Positions 33,718 through 42,350 of a stretch of DNA of 64,000 nt are shown piece after piece (positions within the stretch are counted from its first letter, which is position 1; each line of letters begins with the position of its first letter). A program made the translations under genes and the position numbers. The stretch is from Trinickia fusca (GTDB lineage: Bacteria > Pseudomonadota > Gammaproteobacteria > Burkholderiales > Burkholderiaceae): assembly GCF_003628145.1 (NCBI RefSeq), contig NZ_RBZV01000010.1:149792-213791 (forward strand), written 5' to 3'. The notes below the pieces were generated by a model. That model saw only the letters and a list, made by a program, of their open reading frames with translations. It was not told where the DNA came from and did no database searches.

Positions 33718-34563
33718 TCAGGCGCTTGCGACCGCCACCCGCTCCAGACGACTCTGGAAAAACCGCACGGCGTCCTGCAATGCCTGCGGCTCGTTCGCGA
33801 TCTTTTCGTGCGACACGCTGGCGTAGCGCGCGACCTGGGTAGGCACACCCGCACCGATCAGCCGCGCCGCATAGGTTTCCGCCTCCACGTGCAGCACGTC
33901 GTTCTGCGCCGTGGCGATGAACGTGGGCGGCAGGCCGCTCAGCCGCGTCGATTCGAGCGGCGCCGCATAAGGGTGCATGCGCTGGGACGCTTGCGGCAGG
34001 TACGCCCGGTAGCTGGCCGCGCACTGGCGCGGCGAGATGTCCGACGTGACGCGTCGCTCGTCGGCCAGGCACGTCATGCTGGGATCGAGCATCGGGCTGA
34101 ACAGGGTCTGCGCCTCGACGTGCACGTCGCCACGATCGCGCGCGACGAATGCCAGCCCGTTGGCGACATGGCCGCCCGAGCAGTAGCCCGCCAGCAACAG
34201 GCGCTTGCCGTTGCCGCCATGGGCGCGGCCCGCGCTCTCCGCCCAGCGCGCGGCGCGATAGGCGTCTTCGAGCGCTGCCGGGAACGGATATCGGGGGGCC
34301 AACGAATAATCTACCGATATGACCAATGCGTCGAGCCGCTCGGCAAAGTGACGCGCGGCGAAATCGGCGTCGTCGAGCGAGCCGCGCAAGAATCCGCCGC
34401 CATGGAAATAAAGCACGACCGGCAACGCACGCCCACCCGCGCGGCGATAAAGCCGCAAGTCGATATTGCGCTGATATCCGGCAATCTGAACCTCGCTCAC
34501 CTCCAACGGCGGATCATCGCATAGGGCGCCGGCCGAAAGATTACGGGAACGCGTAGTTGGCAT
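33718..34563 (-). CDS. llpE: Alpha/beta hydrolase, LlpE-like lipase/esterase of the efflux locus
   Basis: A 281-residue hydrolase of the HSL/Aes family: oxyanion HGGG in VVLYFHGGGFLRG, nucleophile Ser in AGYCSGGH, an acid in AQNDVL and a catalytic His in SVSHEK. Its place, first in the operon before the adaptor gene and divergent from a LysR regulator, is that of llpE in the ceo and bpeEF-oprC loci of Burkholderia, where it is not needed for drug efflux. Start is uncertain: the ATG at 34563 gives the standard length, while a GTG at 34593 would add ten residues; neither has a strong ribosome-binding site. Confidence 0.83.
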   Translation of the reverse strand: MPTTRSRNLSAGALCDDPPLEVSEVQIAGYQRNIDLRLYRRAGGRALPVVLYFHGGGFLRGSLDDADFAARHFAERLDALVISVDYSLAPRYPFPAALEDAYRAARWAESAGRAHGGNGKRLLLAGYCSGGHVANGLAFVARDRGDVHVEAQTLFSPMLDPSMTCLADERRVTSDISPRQCAASYRAYLPQASQRMHPYAAPLESTRLSGLPPTFIATAQNDVLHVEAETYAARLIGAGVPTQVARYASVSHEKIANEPQALQDAVRFFQSRLERVAVASA

Positions 34564-34741
34564 GATCGAACGCGCAAAGCGCGATAGTTTCACAATGGAA
34601 CGAATTGTCGGTTCGGCAACGTTTCGGATAAATGCCTATAATCCGGCAACACAATTCACCGCTTGCGAACAATGGCGCGTTCCGTGCCCTCAATTGACTG
34701 AACCGTGCGCGGGTGGTGTGTCATTTCCCCGGAGAACCACG

Positions 34742-35746
34742 ATGGATCGGCTTCAGGCCATGCAAGTGTTCACACGTGTGGTCGACACGAACAGCTTCAC
34801 CAAGGCCGCGGAAACGCTCGATCTGCCGCGCGCCTCCGTCACGACGATCATCCAGAATCTAGAGGGTTACCTCGGTGTGCGGCTCATGCATCGCACGACG
34901 CGCCGCCTGAGCCTGACCCCGGACGGCGCAGCATACTACGAACGCTGCGTTCGCATCCTGGCCGACGTCGATGAGACGGAGAGCAGCCTGCAGAGCGGCA
35001 GCAAGAAACCCCACGGCAAATTGCGCGTCGACATGCCGGGCTCGCTCGGCCGCTCGATCGTCATCCCCGCGCTGTGCGAATTCCACCAGCGCTACCCCGA
35101 CATCGACCTGCAGCTCGGCTTCTCCGATCGCCCCGTCGATCTGTTGCAGGAAGGCGTCGATTGCGTGCTCCGCGTCGGGGCGCTGCAGGATTCCTCACTG
35201 GTCGCGCGCCGTATCGGGCTGTTCGAGGGCGTCACCTGCGCGTCGCCCGACTACCTCGCGCGCGCCGGCGAACCGCGCACGCTCGAGGAGCTGAGCCAGT
35301 TCAAGGCCATCAACTACTTCTCGAGCCGCACGGGGCGCATCATCAACTGGTCGTTCCTGGTCGATGGCAAGGAAGTCGAAGTGAAGATGGAAGGCGGCGT
35401 GTCCGTCAACGATGCGGATGCCTACGTGACCTGCGCGCTGGAAGGCTTCGGCCTCATTCAGCCCGCGCTGTTCATGGTGTTGCCGCATCTGCGCTCGGGC
35501 GCGCTCAAGGAAGTGTTGCCGGCCTGGAAGCCGCTGCCGATGCCGATCTCGGCCGTGTACCCGCACAGCCGGCATCTGTCGCCGAAGGTGCGCGTGTTCG
35601 TCGACTGGGTCGCGGAGGTGTTCGATCGGTGCCCGCTGCTGAGCGGGCGGCAAAGCCTCGACAAGGTGTGCAGCAAGCGCACGCTCGAAGACCTCGAAAA
35701 CGCCGCGCCGCTCGATACGCCCGTGCTTTCCGAGTGGGTTGCCTAA
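34742..35746 (+). CDS. ceoR: LysR-family regulator of the RND efflux operon (CeoR/BpeT-like)
   Basis: A 334-residue LysR regulator. The winged helix lies at 1-60 (MQVFTRVVDTNSFTKAAETLDLPRASVTTIIQNLEGYLGVRLMHRTTRRLSLTPDG), the effector domain at about 90-300. It is divergent from llpE across about 178 bases, as ceoR/bpeT is, and should activate the efflux operon in response to a small inducer (salicylate in B. cenocepacia). In related strains C-terminal changes in BpeT cause constitutive efflux; this copy shows no truncation. The start at 34742 is the conserved MDRLQAM. Confidence 0.88.
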   Translation: MDRLQAMQVFTRVVDTNSFTKAAETLDLPRASVTTIIQNLEGYLGVRLMHRTTRRLSLTPDGAAYYERCVRILADVDETESSLQSGSKKPHGKLRVDMPGSLGRSIVIPALCEFHQRYPDIDLQLGFSDRPVDLLQEGVDCVLRVGALQDSSLVARRIGLFEGVTCASPDYLARAGEPRTLEELSQFKAINYFSSRTGRIINWSFLVDGKEVEVKMEGGVSVNDADAYVTCALEGFGLIQPALFMVLPHLRSGALKEVLPAWKPLPMPISAVYPHSRHLSPKVRVFVDWVAEVFDRCPLLSGRQSLDKVCSKRTLEDLENAAPLDTPVLSEWVA

Positions 35747-36054
35747 TTCCAATTATCTGCTCATATATCTGTTATCAGTCATCATCTATGGCACCGCGCG
35801 GCGGCTTTGCAATTAGCTTGGCCGCCGCCCGCCTCGCGAATACGCCAGCCACTGACTAAATGGACTCGTTTCACCTGTCAGTTCTAGTAGTTGTTCGCTA
35901 TTCCAATCGCATTGTTTAATGCCCTCCAGCAGCGCTGCATCGCCGCATAAGCCGCAACGCCGCTTCATATGCCGGGCAACACCCGCCCCCGGCGTCACCG
36001 TCGCGTAGCAGTCCCCGTTCTGTCTTCGATACCCCAGCGGAGTCCGGAGGATTT
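35747..36054. other. Intergenic stretch before the lipid/PKS cluster
   Basis: 308 bases between the efflux regulator and the thioesterase gene. The first part (35750-35790) is AT-rich. I see no credible gene, no clear terminator and no repeat in it. GGAGGA at 36046-36051 is the ribosome-binding site of the thioesterase gene. Confidence 0.4.
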
Positions 36055-36477
36055 ATGTCTTTGCTTTCGAAAGACGCGCAGATCTTTTTAGCAACCGGCT
36101 TCAAGTCGGCTCCCGTTGCCAAGACGATGGGTTTGATTTTGACGTACGACGACGAAGGCAACGCGCAAATCGCGTGGAAGCGCGAGCCCGGTTACGACCA
36201 CGGCATGGGGGACACGCACGGCGGCATCTTCTGCACGATGCTCGATAGCGCCGGGTGGTTCACCGTCGCTGCGCAGTGCAAGAAGATGGTCGTCACCTCG
36301 GACTTGCACGTGCGCATGCTCCAACCCGCCAAGCAACAAGACCTCGTCGCCACCGCCCGCATGGTGCGCAGCGGCGGCAAGCTCGCAGTAGCCAGCATGG
36401 AGCTGCATTCCGCGGACGGTCAGCTCGTCGCGACCGGCACCGCTTCCTTTGCCATCCTCGGCGACTTGCCGATCTGA
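36055..36477 (+). CDS. PaaI-family hotdog thioesterase
   Basis: A 140-residue single hotdog-fold thioesterase. The signature YDHGMGDTHGGIFCTMLDSAGWFTVAAQ holds the helix and the Asp of the PaaI group, and DLHVRMLQPAKQQDLVATARMVRSGGKLAVASMELHSADGQLVATGTASF is the standard strand set. It hydrolyses acyl-CoA or acyl-ACP thioesters. It lies 142 bases before the FAAL fusion gene; an inverted repeat in between suggests the main cluster has its own promoter. It may serve the cluster as a proofreading or fatty-acid-supplying thioesterase. Confidence 0.85.
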   Translation: MSLLSKDAQIFLATGFKSAPVAKTMGLILTYDDEGNAQIAWKREPGYDHGMGDTHGGIFCTMLDSAGWFTVAAQCKKMVVTSDLHVRMLQPAKQQDLVATARMVRSGGKLAVASMELHSADGQLVATGTASFAILGDLPI

Positions 36478-36496
36478 CGGCGCAGCACGCGATACC

Positions 36497-36570
36497 GACG
36501 TGTCCGATAGACAAAGCGACAAATAAATAAGTTCTACTAAATAGCTTACGACAACAATACCGGACACGTC
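36497..36570. promoter_or_regulatory. Widely spaced perfect 10-bp inverted repeat before the lipid/PKS cluster
   Basis: GACGTGTCCG (36497-36506) and CGGACACGTC (36561-36570) are exact reverse complements 54 bases apart, flanking an AT-rich core (aaataaataagttctactaaatagc) that looks like a promoter. The two arms could be half-sites bound by a looping regulator or the stem of a long leader hairpin. The FAAL gene starts 49 bases further on. Confidence 0.5.
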
Positions 36571-36619
36571 TTGGCGTGCGCAGACCCATTGATGCAACTC
36601 GCGAACGGTCCTCTCCAGC

Positions 36620-39600
36620 ATGAACGACATTTCTTCGATTCATTCGCATCGCACCATCATCGATCGCCTCTGCCATTGGCGTGAATTCAAGCCCGATGAA
36701 GCCGCGTATACATTCTTGAAGGATCGCTGCCGTCTCGACGGCGAGCTGACCTTCGCCGAGCTGCACGATGCCGTCGCCGCCCGTGCCACCGAGCTCATCG
36801 CCCGCGATCTCGCGGGACAGCGCGTCATGATCGTGCTGCCCTCGGGCCTCGATTACATCGTGAGCTTTCTAGCCTGCCTGGCAGCCGGCGCGATCGCGGT
36901 GCCGATGTACCCCCCCACGACGCGGCGCGACTGGGACAAGATCGGCGCCGTCGCGAAGAACTGCACGCCGCGCGCGGCCATTCTTGGCCACAAGGATACC
37001 GAGCAGCTCAGCGCCACCTTCGAGGCCGCGCTCGGGCCACGGCAGCTTGCGCTCATTCATGTCGACGCGCCGGCCGCCGATACGTCGCGCGCCCATCGTG
37101 CCGCGCCGCAGATGCCGCTCGTCGCGTTGCAGGACGTCGATCCGCAGCGCCTCGCCTTTCTTCAGTACACGTCGGGATCGACGGGCAATCCGAAAGGCGT
37201 GATGGTCTCGCACGAAAACATCCTGCATAACGCGCGGCAACAGGCGAGCGCGATGCAAAGCGATTCGCGTTCCGTGCACGTGAGCTGGCTGCCGTTCTAT
37301 CACGACATGGGGCTCATCGGTGTGATCCTGCAAGCGCTATCGGTCGGGGCACATGCCGTGCTGATGTCGCCGTTCAGCTTCCTGCGTCAGCCCTTGAGCT
37401 GGCTGCGGGCCGTCTCCGACTACGGCGGCACGATCTCGGGCGGCCCTAACTTCGCCTTCGATCTGTGCGTGGAGCGAATCCTCGACGCCGACATCGACAC
37501 GCTCGATCTCAGCACATGGCGCGTGGCGTTCAACGGCTCGGAGCAAATCAAGGCCTCGACGCTCGAACGCTTCGCCGCGCGCTTCGCCCGTGCCGGGTTT
37601 CACGCGCAGACGCTGTTTCCCTGCTATGGCCTCGCCGAAGCGACGCTGTTCGTCTCGGGCGGCCATCTGCAAGCCGAGACGGCCGCGCTGACGCTCGACC
37701 GTGCTGCGCTGGCCGCGCATCAAGTCGTGCCCGCAACGAGTCCGGCCACACCGGAAGAATCGACGGTGCAGATCGTCAACGTGCACGCGTGGCCCGGTGA
37801 CCTGAAGACGGCCATCGTCGATCCCGGCACGTGGAAAGCGCGGCTTGATGGCTCGGTCGGCGAAATCTGGCTCAAGGGCAAGAACATCACGGGCGGCTAC
37901 TGGGAGCGTCCTGTGGAAACGGCGGAGACGTTCCGCGCGTATCTGGCCGACACGGGCGAGGGGCCGTTCCTCCGTACGGGCGACCTGGGCTTTGTCCAGG
38001 AAGGGCGGCTCTACATCACGGGCCGCATCAAGGAATTGATCATCGTCCACGGCGCGAATCATTATCCGCAGGACATCGAAGCCACCGTCGAAGCGCTCGG
38101 CGATCCATTTCGCACGCACAGCGGCGCGGCGTTCTCGCTGTCCGACGACCGTGTCGCGATCGTGCAAGGGCTCAACCGTTCCAAGCTCGAGCCCGCCGAG
38201 ATGGAAGCCGAGATCGAACGTATCCGGCGCGCGGTGTGGGACGCGCACGGCATTGCGCCGGCGTTCGTCGGGCTCGTTCAACCCGGCGAGATCGCCAAGA
38301 CGAGCAGCGGCAAGATCCAGCGTGAGCTGATCCGGCGCCGGCTCGCGACTGGCGAGCTCAATCTGCTCGCGTCTTGGTCGGCCCCGGCTTCGCCTGAAGA
38401 AACGACGCAGGCTGTGCGCGACGAGCCGGCTCAGGTGCCGCTGCTGCCGCTTGTGTCCACTGCGTCGCCCGATGTCGACGCACTGATCGCCTGGATCAAG
38501 GACTACTTCCCTCGCCGCGTGAACGCGCAGTTGATCGACGAGCGGCGCACGATCGCCCCTTATATCGTGCTCGACCTCGGCAATCGCGGCCTGCTCGGCA
38601 TGTTGGCGCCAAGCACGGCTGGCGGCCTCGGGCTCGGGACGGCCGACTTCCTGCGTGTGCTCGAAGCGCTCGGCGCGAAGGATATGACGATCGCTTTGTT
38701 CGTCGGGCTCAACAACGCGCTCGGCATCCGCCCCATCGCCTTGCATGGCAGCGCCGACACACAGGCCCGGCATCTTGCGGCACTCGCCAGCGGCCGTGAA
38801 CTCGCGGCGTTTGCATTGACCGAGCCAGGCGCAGGCTCGAATCCCGGCGCGATCAGCGCCACGGCCCAGCGCCTGCCCGACGGTAGCTTCCGCCTCGACG
38901 GCACCAAGTATTGGAGCGGTTCGGCCGCGTGGGCCGGCGTCATCAACGTGTTCGCGAAGACGCTCGACGCCGACGGGCGCATCACCGGCGTGACCGGGTT
39001 TGCCGTCGCCGAGGACAGCCCCGGCCTCGTGCAAGGGCCCGAAGCGTTGACGATGGGCATGCGCGGGATGATCCAGAACACGATCGTGCTCGAGAATGTG
39101 CGCGTCGCTGCGTCACAGATTCTCGGTGCGGCCGATCACGGCATGGCCGTCGCTCAGGACACGCTGTGCTACGGGCGGCTCGCCATCGCGGCCGTGTGTC
39201 TGGGCGCCGCCAAGCGCTGCTATCGCACGATGCTGCGCTATGCGAGCCGCCGCGAAATCGCGACGGGGCCGCTGCTCGCCAATCCGCATGCGCGTACCGT
39301 ACTGACCGATGCGATGCATGCGATCGCCGCGCTCGAGCAACTGATCTTCGACACGGCCACCGAGTTCGATCGCGGCGCCGTAATTGCTCCCGAAGTGCTG
39401 GCGGCCTGCAAGTGCCTGTCGACCGAATGGCTGTGGGACATCGTGGATCGCACGATGCAGATGGCGGGCGGGCGCGGCTACATCGAGAGCAACGCGATCG
39501 CGCAAGTCTTCCGTGACGCCCGCATCTTCCGCATCTTCGAAGGCCCCACCGAAGCGTTGCATCACTTTCTCGGGAGCTCGGCCGTTCGCAGCCCCGATGT

Positions 39601-40570
39601 GTTGCGTACGTATCTACGGGCACGCATGGATGAAGCTGCCGTTCTCGCCCATTTCGATGCGGCACTCGCCCAATCGGGCGACGCTTTCGCCGCGGTGCAG
39701 GCCGCTTCGGCTTCAGGCGCTGATGCAAACGCCCTGCACTGGCGCTACTCGTCGCTGGGAGCGTACGTCTCGGAGCTCGTCTTTCAGGCGGCCGGCCGCC
39801 GTGTCGGGTCGATCTCGCGCGACTGGCTCGACGCGCGTCTCGCGGATGCGCGACGTCAGCTCGATCTGGCTGTCGTGCACGGCGCCACGATGGCCGGCGT
39901 CGAAACGCTGAAGGCCTTCGGGCAGACACTCGACGCCGCGCTCGGCGCCGATCCGGGCAACGTCGCACAGCCTGCGACGGCGTGCGATGCATGGCTGGCG
40001 GTCGAAGGTTCGAGCGCGGTGGGGGTAGTCGGCTCGGTCGGATCGGTCGGATCGGTCGCGGGCGATCGCACGCGCGAACGTGATCCTGAGCCCGGACCTG
40101 AGCCGATCGTCGTCGCCGAGCAAGTCATCTCCCGCACGCATTCCGATACCGCTGGCACGACAGTCGCTGCCGTTGCTCCTGTCATGGCCGAATCGGAAGA
40201 AGCCACTGAAACACTGACAGTCGTTGTGGAAGCGCGCGCGGAGGCCCAATCGCAAGCGCAAGCCGAGCGCAAGGAATTCAAGTCCGGCGCCCTGCCCCAT
40301 TCAATACCAACCAGCGCCCCACCAAGCCGCCCTGGGCTCGCCGACATCACCGCCCACATCACGCAGTGGATTGCCAAGCACTGCCGCGTGAGCCATGAGG
40401 CCGTCGGCGTCGACATCGAATTCTCGATGCTCGGCCTCGGTTCGGTCGATTCGAGCCTGCTCGCCGAGACCCTGTCTCAGCGCTACTCGATCGATCTCGA
40501 TCCGACCGTGCTGTGGAGCTACCCCAACACGCGTGAGCTTGCACGCTTCGTACACCGCAAGCTCGCGTGA
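36620..40570 (+). CDS. Fatty acyl-AMP ligase - acyl-CoA dehydrogenase - ACP fusion protein
   Basis: A 1,316-residue protein. Residues 1-580 are a fatty acyl-AMP ligase (QYTSGSTGNPKGVMVSHEN; SWLPFYHDMGLIG; the C-terminal GRIKELIIVHGANHYPQDIE). Residues 610-1110 are an acyl-CoA dehydrogenase-like flavoenzyme (FALTEPGAGSNPGAIS; GGRGYIESNAIAQVFRDARIF; FEGPTE with a glutamate at the base position). After a low-complexity linker (about 1135-1230) an ACP ends the chain with phosphopantetheine site Ser1275 (LGLGSVDSS). It would activate a free fatty acid as adenylate, load it on the ACP and desaturate it at alpha-beta or elsewhere. It starts the main cluster; the ribosome-binding site is weak. Confidence 0.93.
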   Translation: MNDISSIHSHRTIIDRLCHWREFKPDEAAYTFLKDRCRLDGELTFAELHDAVAARATELIARDLAGQRVMIVLPSGLDYIVSFLACLAAGAIAVPMYPPTTRRDWDKIGAVAKNCTPRAAILGHKDTEQLSATFEAALGPRQLALIHVDAPAADTSRAHRAAPQMPLVALQDVDPQRLAFLQYTSGSTGNPKGVMVSHENILHNARQQASAMQSDSRSVHVSWLPFYHDMGLIGVILQALSVGAHAVLMSPFSFLRQPLSWLRAVSDYGGTISGGPNFAFDLCVERILDADIDTLDLSTWRVAFNGSEQIKASTLERFAARFARAGFHAQTLFPCYGLAEATLFVSGGHLQAETAALTLDRAALAAHQVVPATSPATPEESTVQIVNVHAWPGDLKTAIVDPGTWKARLDGSVGEIWLKGKNITGGYWERPVETAETFRAYLADTGEGPFLRTGDLGFVQEGRLYITGRIKELIIVHGANHYPQDIEATVEALGDPFRTHSGAAFSLSDDRVAIVQGLNRSKLEPAEMEAEIERIRRAVWDAHGIAPAFVGLVQPGEIAKTSSGKIQRELIRRRLATGELNLLASWSAPASPEETTQAVRDEPAQVPLLPLVSTASPDVDALIAWIKDYFPRRVNAQLIDERRTIAPYIVLDLGNRGLLGMLAPSTAGGLGLGTADFLRVLEALGAKDMTIALFVGLNNALGIRPIALHGSADTQARHLAALASGRELAAFALTEPGAGSNPGAISATAQRLPDGSFRLDGTKYWSGSAAWAGVINVFAKTLDADGRITGVTGFAVAEDSPGLVQGPEALTMGMRGMIQNTIVLENVRVAASQILGAADHGMAVAQDTLCYGRLAIAAVCLGAAKRCYRTMLRYASRREIATGPLLANPHARTVLTDAMHAIAALEQLIFDTATEFDRGAVIAPEVLAACKCLSTEWLWDIVDRTMQMAGGRGYIESNAIAQVFRDARIFRIFEGPTEALHHFLGSSAVRSPDVLRTYLRARMDEAAVLAHFDAALAQSGDAFAAVQAASASGADANALHWRYSSLGAYVSELVFQAAGRRVGSISRDWLDARLADARRQLDLAVVHGATMAGVETLKAFGQTLDAALGADPGNVAQPATACDAWLAVEGSSAVGVVGSVGSVGSVAGDRTRERDPEPGPEPIVVAEQVISRTHSDTAGTTVAAVAPVMAESEEATETLTVVVEARAEAQSQAQAERKEFKSGALPHSIPTSAPPSRPGLADITAHITQWIAKHCRVSHEAVGVDIEFSMLGLGSVDSSLLAETLSQRYSIDLDPTVLWSYPNTRELARFVHRKLA
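40030..40061 (+). repeat. Short GGATCGGTC-type tandem repeat in linker
   Basis: Three to four copies of a 9-base unit (cggatcggt and variants) encode a VGSVGSVGSV stretch in the linker between the dehydrogenase and ACP parts of the fusion protein. Copy number may vary between strains through slippage. Confidence 0.7.
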
Positions 40571-40610
40571 CCGTTCGCGCCATCCGTCAAGACGCTGCAG
40601 GAGCTTAGCC

Positions 40611-41438
40611 ATGGGAAGCAAGATTCTTCGCAATCCGGTCGATGTCAGGCCCGCCGCACTCGTCACGCTGTTGTTCGTGGCGTTGCTGCTGATCTATTTC
40701 TACGTCGACAACGTCTGGCTCATGACCGTTCTGTCGGTCTTGCTGCTGCTGCCAAGACTCTCGGTCGTCGGCTACAACCACAACCATATTCACTGCCTCA
40801 CGTTCGTGCATGCAGCGCCGAATCGCCTGTTCGAAATCATGATGTTCTTCGAGACCGGCACCACGCCGTTCTCGAGCACGCTGAATCACATCGTCGGCCA
40901 TCACGCACACTACTTCGAACCATCGCTCGATACGCTGAACTGGCGCCGCGCGGACGGCTCGACGATGGGCCGCCACGAGTTTTCGCTGCGCGCGATGTTG
41001 TGGCACTACCCCTCCTGCATCCCGCTGAGCCGCGACCGCAAGCAGATGCGTGCAAAGTTCATCGTCTACTCGCTGCTCTGCGTGCTGCTGCTCGCCGCGC
41101 TGATCGCGCACAAGCCGCTCGCGGCCATCGTCGTGTTCGTCGTCCCGATGCTGCTGATGCTCTACATGCTCAAGTACTCGGCCTACGCGCATCACAGCGG
41201 CTTGCCGCTCGGCGACGACTTCACGGGCACCCGCACGAATACGAGCCGGTTCTACAACTGGCTGACGTGGAACGCGGGCTACCACGCCGCCCATCACGTG
41301 CGCCAGGCGCTGCACTGGAGCGAATTACCGGCGTTGCATGCCGAGCTTGCCGACCGGATCCCTGCCGATCTGCAAGGCGAGCGCTGGGGGAGTCAGTTCC
41401 GTCACGCAGGCGCAAGCGCAGGCCTGCAGCCGAATTGA
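40611..41438 (+). CDS. Membrane fatty acid desaturase
   Basis: A 275-residue integral-membrane diiron desaturase. The histidine boxes are HNHIH (57-61), HHAHY (97-101) and HAAHH near residue 227, with about four hydrophobic helices. It is shorter than typical 320-380-residue desaturases, lacking N-terminal extension. Placed 40 bases after the FAAL-ACAD-ACP gene, it probably acts on the acyl chain held by the ACP, as JamB-type desaturases/acetylenases do next to FAAL and ACP genes. Position and bond order (alkene or alkyne) cannot be told. CAGGAG precedes the ATG. Confidence 0.88.
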   Translation: MGSKILRNPVDVRPAALVTLLFVALLLIYFYVDNVWLMTVLSVLLLLPRLSVVGYNHNHIHCLTFVHAAPNRLFEIMMFFETGTTPFSSTLNHIVGHHAHYFEPSLDTLNWRRADGSTMGRHEFSLRAMLWHYPSCIPLSRDRKQMRAKFIVYSLLCVLLLAALIAHKPLAAIVVFVVPMLLMLYMLKYSAYAHHSGLPLGDDFTGTRTNTSRFYNWLTWNAGYHAAHHVRQALHWSELPALHAELADRIPADLQGERWGSQFRHAGASAGLQPN

Positions 41439-41513
41439 ACGAGCGGCCGCCTGCCGCAAAACGCCCGACCGACCGTTCAATCCTTTCAATACGCACTCAT
41501 AGGAATCGACCAC

Positions 41514-42350
41514 ATGTCCGAACTCGCTACCGATTCGCGTACCGCCGCACGCGAGCTCATCAAGGCCAGCATCGAGCCGGCCCTCTGGGAGCAGAACGAG
41601 GCGTTCACGCGCAAGCTCGTCGCCGAGACGATCACTGCGCATCGCCTGCATCGCCATCCGATTCTCGATGCCTGGAACCGCAGCGAGTTCAATCTCGCCG
41701 CCATTCGCCTCGTGCACATGGAAGTACGCTCGGCCTTCCTCGAAACGTTCAGCGAGTCGCTGCTGCGTCTCATGCAGACCTCGTCGCAACTCGAAGCGAC
41801 GCTCGGCTTCAAGGCCAAGCTCGCCGCGCGCTTTCTCGTGCAGCTGAACGTGCTCGACGAAATCGGCTTCTCGCTCGGCGGATCGGGCGATGGCCATCAC
41901 GTAGGCCATCCGAAGTCGGCTCACTACTGGCTGCTCGCCGACGCGATGCAGGCGCTCGGGCTCTCGGAAGCACAGTGGCGCGCGCATACGCCGTCGCCCG
42001 AAGCGCGCGCGACGCGTGCCACGCTCGACGGCAACCAGAACGACCATCTGCGCCTTGCCGTGCTGCTGGCCTGCATCGAGACCGTGTTCATGCCGTACTA
42101 CAACCCGTGGGCCAAAAACAGCATCAAGGTATGCCCGGCACTGAGCGCGCCGAACGGCTATCACTCGGTGCATATCGAGGACGACGAAGGCCACTCCGTC
42201 GACGACGATCACTCCGAAGACAGCTGGTACGTCGTGCGCCAGGCGCTCGCGCCTTCGCGCTACGAAGAGATTCGCGAGTTCACGACTTCGCTGCTCGAGA
42301 CATGGGCGCAGTTGTTCGACTCGCTGCTCGCACGCAGCCGGGCGCTGTAA
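41514..42350 (+). CDS. Haem-oxygenase-like diiron oxidase (iron-containing redox enzyme)
   Basis: A 278-residue all-helical protein with the ligand pattern of haem-oxygenase-like diiron oxidases/oxygenases (HDO; UndA, CADD and SznF central domain): VHMEVRS (Glu70), LDEIGFSLG with Glu116 followed by a His cluster HHVGHPKSAHY (128-137), and a final HIEDDEGHS (His220, Glu222, His227). UndA-type members cleave fatty acids to terminal alkenes, others N-oxygenate amines or cut C-C bonds. Within this fatty-acid cluster, oxidation of an acyl chain or of the later amino group are both possible. Its stop overlaps the KS-AT start (TAATG). Confidence 0.78.
   Translation: MSELATDSRTAARELIKASIEPALWEQNEAFTRKLVAETITAHRLHRHPILDAWNRSEFNLAAIRLVHMEVRSAFLETFSESLLRLMQTSSQLEATLGFKAKLAARFLVQLNVLDEIGFSLGGSGDGHHVGHPKSAHYWLLADAMQALGLSEAQWRAHTPSPEARATRATLDGNQNDHLRLAVLLACIETVFMPYYNPWAKNSIKVCPALSAPNGYHSVHIEDDEGHSVDDDHSEDSWYVVRQALAPSRYEEIREFTTSLLETWAQLFDSLLARSRAL

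Noticed and set aside
29988..33842. 1,284-codon open frame on the plus strand
   Set aside because: It lies antisense to the RND permease and adaptor genes. The Arg/His/Asp-rich, low-order protein is the usual shadow of a GC-rich gene.
37337..39034. 565-codon minus-strand frame
   Set aside because: Antisense shadow of the FAAL-ACAD fusion with no domain signature.
41000..42349. Long upstream extension of the KS-AT frame
   Set aside because: It overlaps the desaturase and diiron oxidase genes, is Arg-rich, and the true KS start is the ATG at 42350 coupled to the preceding stop.
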